A stretch of DNA of 64,000 nucleotides from Paraphoma chrysanthemicola (GCA_020744225.1 JAGMWG010000004.1:1674001-1738000); one strand, 5' to 3'. Shown: positions 34,375-46,445, counted from the stretch's first letter. Notes: generated from the sequence alone by a model not told the origin. Program-made: numbers and translations.

Positions 34375-35401
34375 GTAGTCGCGGACATCATTCCAAGAAG
34401 CAACTTCAAACGAGATATTGGGCTCAGGGAGCGCAGATGATAATGTGGTAGTAGCTTTGGGCGACGGCAGCGGGCTAGCGAGAAACACTGTCAAGACTCT
34501 ACTTGTTGATGGCCCTATTTGTGTTGTTGTCCTCTTCGATAAGTCTGGAGCCTTGAAAGGAAGCTGATGCGCTAACATGAGACATCACGCAAGCGCGAAA
34601 CCACTCGGATACATTGCGCTGTAGCAGTAAGGTTAACTACATTTATTGCGGCAATTCGCGACTCCTCGAGTGCGTGAGGTGGACGCAATGGCAGAATGAC
34701 GGCCTAGGCGATGATGAGATGTGGAAATGTCGAGGTCGGTCTGCGCGATGTTGTGGAGCTTCAGCTCACGCAATCTGGGGGCAACTAGCATGGGAGGCGG
34801 CTCTCCCCGATTCTCGCTGCCTGCGCGTCGAGCTCCCTGTTCAAGCAGCCACAACGTGTCCAGAAGGCCAAGGAGAGTCTTAAAAGGTGCAAACGAGCTG
34901 AGCCCTGCAGTGTCAACAATTCTCACCGCAACTCTTGCAACAGAGTCGATAAGCGATTCGATAGCTGTCACGTGTCAGAGTGCACGGCTCAACTTGACCC
35001 ATTTTGCCCGCGTTGCCAAGCGAACCACCTCTCTTCATCCCAGGCCCTTCGTGTGCATCGTTTAGAGTACATTGACAGCCACACCCCATCTCTCAACACC
35101 ACCGCCTCTCTTGAACACACCCCGTAAGTACCCCGCCCGCCATTGCGCAGCCACTGCACATGCCTCTGAGGGCGCCGGTCGCCTCTGCCGCCGCCCGCCC
35201 TCTCCCTCGAACCGCACCAGGCGCTCAATACTGCCGCCGCCCGACGAGACACTCCACTCTTGCGCCACCTGCACACGGCACCATCGCCACGCGGCAGCGA
35301 TCTTCTTCTCATCATGTTACTTACAAACGTCCCTACAGGTTCGAGAGCCTCTTCACCGCCCTCCCACACCCGCTTCCACCAAACACACCCCAACCGCAAT
35401 C
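34375..35401. other. upstream region of ARF1, with candidate 5' UTR intron
   Basis: This 1 kb spacer has no supported gene. Its last 300 bases are pyrimidine-rich and probably transcribed as the ARF1 leader. Confidence 0.5.
35124..35338 (+). other. candidate 5' UTR intron of ARF1
   Basis: The sequence ACACCCC|GTAAGTACC at 35124 is a near-perfect donor. The best acceptor is CCCTACAG ending at 35338, 63 bases before the start codon, giving a 215-base intron. Leader introns are common in highly expressed fungal GTPase genes. Confidence 0.45.
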
Positions 35402-36119
35402 ATGGGTCTCACATTCTCGAAGCTCTTCGACAAGCTATGGGGAAAGAAGGAGATGCGCATTCTGATGGTTGGTTTGGATGCCGCCGGAAAGACCACAATT
35501 CTCTACAAGCTCAAGCTCGGTGAAATCGTCACCACCATCCCCACCATTGGTATGCTGCGACCCGCATGATCATAGTGAGTGCAACGCGCTGATATCGCGA
35601 CCACAGGGTTCAACGTCGAAACCGTTGAGTACAAGAATATCCAGTTCACCGTGTGGGATGTCGGCGGTCAGGACAAGATCCGCCCGCTCTGGAGGCATTA
35701 CTTCCAGAACACCCAGGGTATCATCTTCGTCGTTGACAGCAACGATCGCGATCGTGTTGTTGAGGCCCGCGAGGAGCTCCAGCGAATGCTCAACGAGGAC
35801 GAGCTCCGGGATGCTCTTCTCTTGGTGTTCGCCAACAAGCAGGATTTGCCTGTAAGCCAATGACGATCCGCGAAACCGCGAGAACTCGAGATTTGCTGAC
35901 CGTCTTTAGAACGCCATGAACGCCGCTGAGATCACCGACAAGCTTGGTCTCCACAGCCTCCGACAACGCGCTTGGGTAAGCCGAGATATATATTACTTGA
36001 AAGGACCGTGCTAACACCGCCTCCAGTACATCCAGTCCACCTGCGCCACATCCGGTGACGGTCTGTACGAGGGTCTCGAATGGTTGAGCAACTCGCTCCG
36101 CAAGGCTGGCCACAACTAA
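35402..36119 (+). CDS. ARF1: ADP-ribosylation factor GTPase
   Basis: Exons 35402-35549, 35607-35851, 35910-35975 and 36027-36119 give 183 aa, the exact family length. The N-terminus MGLTFSKLFDKLWGKKE offers glycine 2 for myristoylation and an amphipathic helix. GTP-binding motifs are in order: GLDAAGKTT (P-loop), TIPTIGFNVETV (switch 1), WDVGGQDK (switch 2), NKQDLPNAM (base specificity) and the C-terminal SGDGLYEGLEWLSNSLR. ARF1 recruits COPI and clathrin adaptors at the Golgi. Three introns all have standard borders and splice in phase. Confidence 0.98.
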
Positions 36120-36765
36120 GCGCCATACGCGCAACGGACGTAGCGAATTGCACATGTCAACGTCTGCTACCTCAGACAAGTCACGCCCAAAACCCTCACG
36201 GCATGGCCCGTCCCCGCCATATGTCTCTTGCAGGCCACATACATGACCATGGAACGTATGCATCGGTGTCTTTCAAATCGGATGGTGGAGCGGACTTGAT
36301 TTCATTTCACCATTGGAGTTTGTGTGTATGCTATGACTCGCGTCTCTGGATTGTTGGTGGTTTGAAACCAAGCAGTCTGTCTGGTTACTTTACGGTACTA
36401 TCAAATTTGAGCCTCTCTTACTAGAACATATGCGCTTGTCTTCTGATTGAGTTGACATATGCTGAGCTGACGAATGTGCTGTTGAAGCCCTGAGAAGAGG
36501 TGCTCCGCGAACCAGGCGATTAAGCCTTTCACGCTTCACAGACTGCAAATAGCGGAGTCACGACAATCGAGACGATCGCGTCAAGCGTTCATTCTTCTAT
36601 GGCGTACATGCACATGCTTCATTTCGTAAGATCATTCCTAGACGCCAAATGCCCAAGTCATCATGCCTTGCTGGTATGCCAGGCTTCATATGCCGCATGT
36701 ACTCGCTCCTCAATCGAAAACACCCAAGTCTCGCTCGCTCTGCAGCTCAACTGGACCAAGTTGCC
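36120..36765. other. convergent 3' spacer
   Basis: This lies between the 3' ends of ARF1 (plus) and the MOB2-like gene (minus). No coding sequence recognised. Confidence 0.55.
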
Positions 36766-38064
36766 TTACTGGCCACCCGCACTCCTTGGCGGCGCATTCT
36801 CCTTCATCGCCGAGACAGGAGGAAGTAGCTTCTGCTCCGCCCACAGGTCTACCAATGGCTGCATGGGCTCGATCTCCTTGTCACCAATCAAGTTAAATAG
36901 CTTGCCGACATTGATGAAGTGCAAGAAGCACGTGTTGAGTTCCTTGTATGCGCCTACGTTCCAGAAGGGATCCAGCCAGTGGCCGTGGTAGATGTGCGCA
37001 TAGCATCGCATCATTTGGCGATAAATGCTCTTGATGTCTGACTCGAACGTCTCTGGGAAGCCAGACGACTTGCCGAGCCACTCGCGGCCTGCGAGCTGGG
37101 ACAAAGGGGCATTGAGGCTAGTGGGCCCAAGTGGTTGGGGAGCATTTCCGCTTGGAGTCAACGAGCCGGATGCGAAGGTGGACGCGGCAATGGAGACGGA
37201 GGTGGTGTCTGTGGGGAAGATGTTCGGGTCATTGATCTTGCCAACGATCCATTTCTGGACGAGGTTGATGTACTGGATTGCGGGGATCTTGATGGGCTTC
37301 TTCTGGTTGTCGAGCCAGGTGTAGGTGTGACCACTGGCGGACATGGTTGGGCACACATCCGGGTTGCAAACTGGCTTGCCTGTCTTATCATCCACGACTT
37401 TGATAATCTCAATCATTTGCTCCAGTAACCGGTACTGCTCGACGACTGGTCACATGGTCAAAACAACCCCTCATTTCGAAAATGCTCAACACTTACCAGT
37501 GTGTGCAAGCCATTCGCCCTCCTCCACAAGTTTCGGCTTTGCAGCCAAGGTCATGAAGTTGCCCTTCACGATAAGATTGGAATACTCCTCGCGGAAGAAG
37601 AAAGGCGGTCTGCGGGATCCAGATGGCACGGACCCATCCGATGGCGGACCCTGGCTTTCGAACGACATGGCTGAAGACAAGGCTGGCGAGTGTGGCATAG
37701 GCGGGACACTCGGGGCCTGCTGAGAAGTTGGGGAATTCGAGTATGGGGTTGTGGGCGATGGAGAGCCTCCTTTGCCTTGTTGTTGGTTGCCTTTACTGGA
37801 GCGACCTGCAAGCCCTTGGCGTCTGCCCGTGATATGTCAGAGAAGTGCAGCCTGAGGCGTCGCAAGCGAATATAAAAGCAGCAGAGACGAGCACACTAGA
37901 GCCGTATTGACGTGCATATCAGCCGTTCAAATTGTGAAACAGATGCAGTAGAGCGACTGAAACAGACACGCAGACCGGGCCTGGACATGGGGGGGGCAAC
38001 CGAAGAGCATTTGGGGAAGGGAGCTGTGCCAAGCCACTCACACGCTGGAGAAGAAAGACGCCAT
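36766..38064 (-). CDS. Mob1/phocein-family kinase activator, MOB2-like
   Basis: Exons 38064-38042, 37822-37497 and 37445-36766 give 342 aa. The tiny first exon MASFFSSV joins by a 219-base intron to RQGLAGRSSKGNQQQGKG, and the phase closes exactly. The N-terminal 90 residues are Ser/Pro/Gln-rich and disordered. The Mob fold follows: EEYSNLIVKGNFMTLAAKP, GEWLAHTVVEQYRLLEQ, the zinc ligands in CNPDVCPTM, then YTWLDNQKKPIKIPAIQYI, and the second ligand pair in YAHIYHGHW. Mob proteins bind and activate NDR/LATS kinases; MOB2 partners Cbk1/COT1 in polarised growth. Assignment to MOB2 rather than MOB1 rests on overall look and is less certain. It is divergent from LEO1, 384 bases away. Confidence 0.85.
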
Positions 38065-38448
38065 GATCGGCTGGGGGCGACTATGCCGTGTGCTGAACAG
38101 GTGGGAGGGGCGTTTCCGGCACTTGACTCGGGCTGCAGAGGTGCGTATGCGAGCGGACAGAGAGGGAGGTTGTTGGTGATACGTCTCGAGCGGCCAGCGA
38201 TTTTGGGGCCCGCTCAGGGCTGCATCGAGAAGGGGCCGCGCGCTACTGCAAATTGGGAAAGCGCGATTCATTGTTGCTCGGAACATTCAACTTTGTCGAT
38301 GAGCTGCCGTCGGTCGCGTTGCCTTTACCTCGACGTCACCCATCAGAACTCTCTCGCGTTTCGCACCGTGGTCGCGTCCACTTATACAGCACGCAGCGCT
38401 CCTCCAAGATTGACACTTCCCGCAACACAAGATTAGAAGAGCTGCACC
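38065..38448. promoter_or_regulatory. short divergent promoter, MOB2-like / LEO1
   Basis: A 384-base spacer between two outward-facing start codons. Both genes must share or overlap promoter elements. I see no specific factor site I would defend. Confidence 0.5.
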
Positions 38449-39873
38449 ATGTCGGACACAGCTCTTGACCCGACCATCACAGACGACGAGGTTGACGATG
38501 TCGCGACGCCAGCAGAGAATGAGGAGGAGGCCCACCCGACACGTGATTCTGTAGAGGAGAACGTCCTGGACGAGGATGAGGACGACCTCTTCGGCGACGG
38601 CGATGATGCTGAGGAGGAGCCAGCGTAAGTCCATGGTGAGATTCGCATTCAATTAAACATCTAACATAATCTCAGGGTGCGCAAACTCGGTGACGAAGAG
38701 CTCGACTCGGGCGACGATGAAGGCCGGGCGGACCGCGTTGGCGCGAACGATGTTGTGGAGGACACGGGCGAGCATGAGCAGCATACATTCGCAGTCATGG
38801 ACGCAGACGTCGCGCGACACGCCATACCAGAGCCCAGCGACGGCGAGCTCTACCTGCTCAAAGTCCCGCGTTTCCTCTCTTTCGATCCCACAGCTTTCAG
38901 CCACAAGACCTTCCAACCACCTTCTACAGACCACCACTCCAAGGTCGCAGCCTCCGAACAATTCTCCGCGTACAATACCGCCATGTCCACCATCCGATGG
39001 CGTCGCTCACCTTCAAACAATGCCGAACTGCAATCGAATGCGCGCATTCTGAGATGGTCAGACGGCTCTCTCACTCTACAGTTCGCCAGTGACCCGACCA
39101 CGCAATTCGACATTGATGCGAACACGCTCGCGCCACCTCAAGTCAATCCGAAGATACCCACACCCACTTCGACCAAGGCTGGCGCAAAGGTGAGCTCCAA
39201 GCAAGAGAGCTACACATACCTCGTCGCGCCCTACGAAGAAGCCAACGTTATGCGTGTCACCAACAAACTCACAACAGCTCTCAGTATCGTACCCGCCACA
39301 AATCTCAAAGATAGCGCACTCGAAAAGCTCCAGAACGATCTCGCAGAGCTTGCACAACGGGGACGCGATGACGCGGACCAGGCTATTTCCTTCGTCGATG
39401 TCAACGAAGACCCCGAGCTGCGACGGCAAAGAGAAGAGGCCACATACAAGGAGAAGCTGCGACAAGCTCGCGCCAGAGAAAAGCACGAAGAGCGACAGGC
39501 CGAGCGTGCAGTCCGCACAATTGGTCGCTCTGGCGGTCGTACATCAGGCCTCAACATCGACGACCTCGAAGACGCGGCCAGCCGACCACGGAAACCACGA
39601 CAAAAGGGTGGACTGCGCCGAGATTGGAGCGACGACGAGGACTTTGGCCGTGGAGTTGGCAGGTCGCGAGAGGATGACTACGATGAGGAAGACGACTTCA
39701 TTGCGGCGAGTGACGAGGAACCGGAGATTGTGGAAGACGATGATGATTTGGACGATGGGATTGCGCCCAGTCCGAAGAGGAGGGCTGGTGGAGACGACGA
39801 CGATGACGAAGAGGTCGTTGTTAGTCGGACGAAGAGGCGGAGGGTGGTGGACGACGATGAGGATGACGAGTAG
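38449..39873 (+). CDS. LEO1: Paf1 complex subunit Leo1
   Basis: Exons 38449-38624 and 38676-39873, with a 51-base intron, give 457 aa. The N-terminus is very acidic (DEDEDDLFGDGDDAEEEPA). The Leo1 core lies at about residues 100-280: LYLLKVPRFLSFDPTAFSHK, then STIRWRRSP, ILRWSDGSLTLQFAS and YLVAPYEEANVMRV. A charged helix follows (RAREKHEERQAERAVR), then an acidic/basic tail of Asp/Glu runs ending KRRRVVDDDEDDE. Leo1 is part of the Paf1 elongation complex, which travels with RNA polymerase II and supports histone modification. Confidence 0.95.
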
Positions 39874-40111
39874 ATCAGAGATACAACTCTCTCTCAAGTT
39901 TTGCACTGGAAAAGTAGGAAGATTTGATTCATCTGAATATCTGCATAGCACGGCGTTGGAATACTTCAAACTTATATGTAAGATTGGAATCGTATCTCGA
40001 GAGCATCTCATGCTATAGAGCCAGTAAAATAACACAGCACAACAATGCTTTTCAAAGCAAGCCGATCCAAAAACGCCCAAAATACATGCATCGCTCCTCA
40101 ACCACCCCAAC

Positions 40112-41783
40112 CTAAACGCTCAACATCAAATCTCTCGTCCGCTCCTCACTCTCCTTCAACCACCCATCCAACATCTTCCTATCGCGCGGCTTGAACCCGA
40201 CCTTGAAATACTTGGGCTCCATAGTCAAACTCGTCGGAATACTATTCGCCTCAAGACAATCCATGACCGGCTCATCCCTCGGGTCCTTCGGCGGCGTGAA
40301 CTCAAACGCACTAATCAGCCTCACAAACGCCGTATACAGCTCGCGGTTCGCCAAGTGACTGCCCACACACATGCGACTGCCCGCGCCATACCCGTAGTGC
40401 GGTGTCCCCGCGCCATCAGGAACATCCAAGTACCGCTCTGGATCGAACTCGGATGGGTTCTTGAAATGCGACTCATCGTAATCCGCGGCATATGCGTTCA
40501 TGTAGAACGTCGTTCCAGCGGGAATAACCACGCCGTTCCATTCAATCGGCTTGATGCTCGTGCGCGGCAAGCAGATGGGGATGACGGTCCAGTAGCGCAG
40601 GATTTCCTTGTACAGGGCTGTAATGTATGGGATTTTTTCTTCATGGAGGCATTGCTCCCACGCGTCGTTGTTGGGGTATACTTTGAGGATTTCCTCGTAG
40701 GCGCGCTTCTGGATCTTTTGGCCGGCGGGCGTGGCGAGGTAGGCGATGCCCATGATGAGGTTGCCGGGGACGGTGTCGAGGCCGGCGGAAACCATGGTCA
40801 GGCAGATGGATTTGAGCTCGGCTAAGGAGGAGTTAGTCAGGGTTGTAGAGGGTATGAAGGGATGGATGTACCTTTGTTCAACTTCGCTTCTGGGTCTTTG
40901 ATGATGTTGCCCGTAATGCAGGGCTTATCTGTGCCTTTCTCAATCTTTTCTTGGAGTGTGTCGAGCAATCGGTTCATGTATACGTCTCGTCGTTCTCGGA
41001 ACTTGATGGCCTCGTTGCTTTGACTTGGTAATAGTCGTAGCAATGGAACATAGTCTTGCCAGTTATTGCTAGTGGATCTGAAGTTTCCGACTTCTCGTTC
41101 GACATCGACGATTTCCTTGAGAAGTGGCGCGTCCTTGTTTCCGTCGATGCGGTATCCGTAGTTCAGCGTCAGACTCGTATTGAGGGCGTATCGCTGCCAG
41201 TATGCTCGTGGATCGAGGTCCAATTCTCCACCCTTGCTGTCATGCAACAGCTCTTTGATCGAGACGGTGGACTCGAGGTCGATCAAAGGCATATATGATT
41301 GTACGGCGGGGCGATTGAGCGCCGTGGCGGCTGCCTTTCGACGGTTCTTACATGATTCGTCCCATGGTGATGTTCCGATGGTGAAGCCTTGTGAGGACGA
41401 GACGACTTTGTGAAAGGTGTGGAGCATGGGTCGCGAGATGAGAGCGGACTGATTCGTGATCCAGAGATGGCGGACCGAGTCGAACGAATTTGCGAAAACA
41501 ATTCTCTAACTTGAAGTCAGTATACCTTTCCCTCTGCTATTCTCTTCCGAAGTTCAACTCCTACCCTATTGCCCATCCGCACCTGGAATACAGGCCCGTA
41601 CTTCTTGGCCCATCCTTGCGCGACCTTCGCATGGTTTGTCCCAAGCTCAAACAAACTTCCGAACAATGGTAGACCCGGTACTTCAGGAAGGCCTTTAATA
41701 TGCGGCGTATCGGTGCCATACAGCAATTTGTATAGAAAGAAGCCCAGCACGGCCACGCCAGCAACGTAGATAGGTATCGTCAT
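40112..41783 (-). CDS. cytochrome P450, CYP504-like (phenylacetate / hydroxyphenylacetate hydroxylase)
   Basis: Exons 41783-41565, 41505-40872 and 40821-40112 close in phase to 520 aa. An N-terminal membrane anchor (YVAGVAVLGFFLYKLLYG) is followed by PGLPLFGSLFELG. The I-helix is MVSAGLDTVPGN (AGxDT), the K-helix ExxR is in YKEILRYW, and the haem cysteine sits in YGYGAGSRMCVG. Long stretches such as SQGFTIGTSPWDESCKNRRK are typical of CYP504. Aspergillus PhacA and PhacB, of this family, hydroxylate phenylacetate to 2-hydroxyphenylacetate, or 3-hydroxyphenylacetate and 2-hydroxyphenylacetate to homogentisate. Adjacent fumarylacetoacetase and homogentisate dioxygenase genes fit that pathway. 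Which of the two activities applies is unresolved. An ATG 18 bases upstream is in frame. Confidence 0.87.
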
Positions 41784-42783
41784 GTTCACAATAATCTTCA
41801 CTGCTCAGAAAGAAGAAGAAAGATACAGAAGATGCAGCTTGACCAATACACGAGACCCCAAAGGACAGCATCCGCACTTATACCCTCCGCGATCTTCCTT
41901 GGCCTGCGCTCGCGATTCCATTGCGCCTGTCGCCATCCGACTGAAGCTAACTTAGACAACGGCGTGCACCGCGCCCACCAAAGCATGATTAGCTCGCGTC
42001 TGACTGGGTTTCTTTCGGCCCTTGGCCCAGAATGGTAGAGCGGGGCTTTTGCATAGTTTGCGATTGTGTGTTGTTTGCTGGACACGTAGCGGAATAGGGC
42101 CGCAGAGGGTGGTTATTCCAGGGCTAGAGCTAGCGCAGTGCGGGGGAGCAGCGCTGTGGGGTGAGGTCATTGGCTAGCCGTATCGGGATGCATTGGTTTA
42201 TTCGATTGCGGCTCAGATTTGTGTTACGCTTGACTTTATCCTGCTTATTTGTTCATACCGAGTCTTGACCGAGAGGTATCAGCAATGTGAGCACATTCGA
42301 CTCGCGAAGGTCATGACTGGAGTGGAGACCTCATGAAACGGAATCTTGCTTTGAATCCCTGCACCATCCTGGCATACTTAGCAATATCATTGCAGATGCC
42401 ATTGAGGGGAAACCACCGCTGCTAGGCTCTACTGCGGCACGATTCAGCATCGGATGAGTGAACAGCGAAAGTATCCCGACATGCTCCATCCGCAGTCAAT
42501 CATTGCGTTTGCCAAACTAAGTAATTTCCCTTGCCATGAGATCACGCCATCCATGGTTGCAATCTTTGATAAGCCAGACGAAAGACTTCCAACCAATGTG
42601 ACTTATGCATCTGTGATTAAGAAACCTTTCAACTACTTGAAATATTCTAGAAGCAACTCTTTTGGCATTTGATCTGACGAATGTAGACTCCGCTGTGTCA
42701 GCCGGCGGCATTCGGCGGAGGGAAGCTCTTATCTCTATTCCAGTACGACGGCTTACACACTTGCTTGATTCGACCAGAGGCTC
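41784..42783. other. intergenic region
   Basis: A 1 kb spacer between the P450 start and the fumarylacetoacetase stop. It presumably holds the P450 promoter. No supported gene or repeat. Confidence 0.5.
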
Positions 42784-44141
42784 TCAATTAAAGTCTAGCT
42801 TGACCGCTGGTTCGATTCGACCAACGCATTTCCCGAATCCTACGAGCGCCTCCTCGTCAGTACCACAGACACCGCGAATAGTAATCTCATCTCCATCTTC
42901 TAGAAACACTCTCTTCTCGCCTGCGCTTAATGATATCGGCTCTTTGCCACCTTGACTCTGTTCGAGGAAGCTGCCGTACTCTTGAGGTGTTGCTCCGCTG
43001 ATAGTTCCAGATCCTAGAAGATCGCCTGGGTTGAAAGGACATCCGGTGATTGTATGATGGGCCAACATCTGTGGAAAAGACCAGAGCAGATTCTGTGCAT
43101 TGACCTTTGAAATTGTTGTCGTATTGTCGGACGATGCTGATATCCGTCAGTAACCGTATTGCAATTGTGATGCCTGGCGAACTTACTCTTGATGTCTACT
43201 TGTAGATTGATATCGTACACTGATTTCTCATCCTTCTCCTTCAGGTAAGGCAACACTTCAGTGTCATTCTCAAGACCCTTCACCTTGAATGGCTCTAGTG
43301 CGTCTGCTAGGACAACCCATGTGCTGATTGTCGTGCCAAAGTTTTTCGCATTAAATGGCCCCAGCGGCACATACTCCCATGCTTGTATATCTCTTGCAGA
43401 CCAGTCGTTCATCAGCACAACTCCGAACAGGTTCTCCTCTGCTTTGTCAATTGGGATTGGCTCGCCCTGTGGATTTGAACCGCAGACAAAAGCGCCCAGT
43501 TCCAGCTCGATGTCCAGCTTCTTGCAAGGTGAAAAGGTGGGAACCTTCTTCTCGGCTGTCGGGTTGAGCAATATTTGTCCATTTGGCCGTCGAATTGGTG
43601 TTCCTGATGGCACGACTGACGACGCTCGTCCGTGGTAGCCAACCGGAAGGTGCTTGTAGTTTGGTTGCAAAGCATTTTGAGGTCCTCGAAAGATGACACC
43701 ACAATTATAAGCGTGGTTCATGCCAGCAAAGAAGTCGGTATAGTCGCCTATCCTGAATGGAAGATGTGCCTTGATATCCTTCAACGGGATAAGAGCTTGC
43801 TTCTGCAACGATGCATTGTTCTTCAGGATATCTGGATATGGCGTTTCAGCCGTAAATACGCTCTGAATGTACTTCCGAACAACAGAGTGAATGGGTCGCC
43901 CTAACGCAGCAAATGCATTCAGCGATGGCTGCGAAAAGACTGCTTGATGTGGTTGGATGGTTGACAGCGCTGAGAAGCCATTGTTTGCAGCGAAGATTTC
44001 TAAATCCAGCGCATGATCTCCAATAGCTACAGCTACCCGCGGTGTTGACGAAGATGCAGTCGAGATGATGCCAAACGGGATGTTCGCAAGGGAGAAGTGC
44101 GAGCCGCGCGGAATGCTGAACCAGGAGCGAAACGAAGCCAT
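42784..44141 (-). CDS. fahA: fumarylacetoacetase
   Basis: Exons 44141-43187 and 43136-42784, with a 50-base intron, give 435 aa. The enzyme splits fumarylacetoacetate into fumarate and acetoacetate, the last step of tyrosine and phenylacetate breakdown. Motifs seen: FRIGDYTDFFAGMNHAYNCG (metal-ligand Asp and catalytic His), VGYHGRASSVVPSGT, LELGAFV (acidic metal ligands), MNDWSARDIQAWEYVPLGPF and KNFGTTISTWVV (active-site lysine). The second exon has GCPFNPGDLLGSGTISG and ends FGKCVGRIEPAVKLDFN. The donor is read as AAGA|GTAAGT, which keeps frame. It is divergent from homogentisate dioxygenase. Confidence 0.96.
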
Positions 44142-44736
44142 TTCTGGGAACTCCGTGATTGTTGTCGTTGTATATGAAGATCAAGAACGTCCAGCTCTTT
44201 TGATGCAAACTCTCGACACGACGCTCGTCGACTTCTCTCTACCAGACTGAATAATGTAAGAGGGTTTTTCCCGATTCCGGAATGGCAGTTCCGACGCGTG
44301 CGTTTGCGCGACATCATGGCGTGCTGCAAAGCTCAACTGCAGTGGCGGCTTGCAACGGAAATGGGATGGAGGCGGAGACGGAAGCTTTCCGCATCTACCC
44401 AGCGAACGAGGCTTGCATGTGGGGTGAGCCGCGAACATGTCCCGTCCGGCGCGTCCAGACTACTCGCGCCTTCTCCGCTTTCTGCTGGCAAACAGACGCG
44501 ACAACGGAATGGCAAGCCGCACATTACCGCACCTTGCAGGAAAGTTGTGGCCAGGATGAAGCTTGGTGAGGGCTACTACGACCTTGTCACCCCGCGACTT
44601 CCGAGCATCATCTACCGAAGCGACGCTCTCTGGAATATAATCGAGTGATAGCCATTGAAGCTCGGAACTGAGCTCGCTGATGTTCTACTGACTTTGAACG
44701 ACGCTTGTAACATTACTTCCCATAAACTCAGCCACC
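44142..44736. promoter_or_regulatory. divergent promoter, fahA / hmgA
   Basis: A 595-base spacer between outward-facing starts of two enzymes of one pathway. It contains the 10-base palindrome ATTCCGGAAT at 44274-44283, about 130 bases from the fahA start. In Aspergillus these genes are coinduced by the Zn2Cys6 factor HmgR; a CGG-containing palindrome is a fair candidate site, but this is inference. Confidence 0.5.
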
Positions 44737-46210
44737 ATGCCATTAACACAGTTCGCCTTCAAGGAAAAGTACAAGTACCAAACCGGTTTCAATTCGTACC
44801 ATGAGTATGTTCATGCCACCAGACTTCACAATCCACAATTGATCTCTTTCCAGGAGCGAAGCAGTAGAAGGCGCCCTCCCCATCGGCACAAACTCGCCCC
44901 AAAAACCTCCGTACGGCCTCTACGCCGAGAAGCTCTCCGGCACTGCCTTCACAGCTCCACGCCACGAGAACCAACAAACATGGCTCTACCGCATCCTCCC
45001 TTCGTGCGGCCACTCCAACTTCGAGCCGCGCGAGTCCAAGACTTTCAACACAAACCCTGAAAACAAGCCCTGGGAGAAGATCCACTTCATCCCTAACCAA
45101 CTACGATGGGACCCCTTCGATCTCGATGAGACAGTCGACTGGGTGCACTCACTACACCTCGTCGCTGGCAATGGTGATCCGACGACAAAAACTGGCGTCG
45201 GGTACTTCATCTACGCCGCGGGCAAAGACATGGAGAAGAACGAAGCATTCTACTCAGCCGACGGCGACTTCCTCATCGTCCCACAACACGGCGTCCTCGA
45301 CATCCAAACCGAACTCGGCCGCCTCGTCGTGCGCCCCAACGAAATCTGCGTAATCCCACGCGGCATTCGGTACCGCGTCACGCTGCCCGAGGGCCCTGTC
45401 CGAGGCTACATTCTCGAACTCTACGAGGGCCATTTCCAACTTCCCGAACTCGGCCCCATTGGATCAAACTGCCTGGCCAACGCGCGAGACTTCCAAGCCC
45501 CCGTCGCAGACTTTGACGAAGACACCGACAGCGAATGGTACGTGTTGGGCAAATTCGCAGGGCATTTATACGCTGCAAAACAAACACATACACCCTTTGA
45601 CGTCGTGGCATGGCACGGCTTGTACTACCCATACAAGTACGATCTCGGCCGCTTCAACACCATCGGAAGCATATCCTTCGACCACCCGGATCCGTCCATC
45701 TTCACAGTTCTGACGGCGCAGACGGCGCACGCGGGCACTGCTGTCGCAGATTTCGTCATCTTTCCGCCCCGCTGGCTCGTTGCGGAGAATACATTCCGCC
45801 CGCCGTGGTACCATCGCAACACCATGTCGGAATTCATGGGCTTGATTGGCGGCCAGTATGACGCAAAGACGGGCGGCGGGTTCCAGCCGGCGGGGGCGTC
45901 GTTGCACAATATCATGTCTGGCCATGGGCCCGATGCGGCGACACATGAGAAGGCGAGCAATGCGCAATTGCAGCCGAGTAAAGTCGGCGAGGGCAGTATG
46001 GCGTTCATGTTTGAGAGCTGCTTGATGATCGGCGTGACCGATTGGGGCTTGAAGAAATGTGCAAAGGTGCAGAGTGATTACAATGCTGAGAGTTGGGAGC
46101 CGTTGAAGCCGCATTTCAAGAGACCGACGCCGGCGAAGATTGAAAACGGAGTGAGACCGAAGATCGATGGACAAGAGGGGGACAAGGCGCAAGTGCCGCA
46201 TTATACCTGA
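44737..46210 (+). CDS. hmgA: homogentisate 1,2-dioxygenase
   Basis: Exons 44737-44804 and 44854-46210, with a 49-base intron, give 474 aa. The splice restores YQTGFNSYHESEAVEGALP. This iron enzyme opens the ring of homogentisate to maleylacetoacetate. Diagnostic sequence: YGLYAEKLSGTAFTAPR, WLYRILPSCGH, the cupin part DGDFLIVPQHGVLDIQTE with VIPRGIRYRV, and the iron-ligand region PPRWLVAENTFRPPWYHRN followed by SEFMGLIGGQYDAK. The last histidine ligand is in LHNIMSGHGPD. It faces fahA across a shared promoter, with the CYP504-like gene just beyond. The first exon is only 22 codons. Confidence 0.97.
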
Positions 46211-46445
46211 GCAAGGGGTCGAGCGTGATGTGAAGCGGTTCCAATTTCTTTTGCCAAAACTACATTAAACATTCAATGGTCATATGCCGACATCTGATAA
46301 CCATGTACAAGAAGAAAATCCCATATTATCCCGTCCGCCTTGAAGAGAAAATGAGCTCAAAGCCATGCTCATGAGGTATCAAATAACAATCATAAACGCC
46401 AGTATGCATCCGACTCCTCCATTTTCATCACCGTTGTATGTTGAT

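Noticed and set aside
34614..35065. Overlapping frames upstream of ARF1 on both strands
   Set aside because: Each is short and without motif; the region more likely contains the ARF1 promoter and leader.
39544..40110. 188-codon minus-strand frame opposite LEO1
   Set aside because: It is the antisense of the acidic repeat tail of LEO1; low-complexity coding sequence often leaves the opposite strand open.
45566..46201. 211-codon minus-strand frame opposite homogentisate dioxygenase
   Set aside because: Exact antisense of a well-identified gene, with no domain of its own.
46211..46445. Small gene between homogentisate dioxygenase and the SOD gene
   Set aside because: Only 235 bases between two convergent stop codons; best read as overlapping 3' UTRs.
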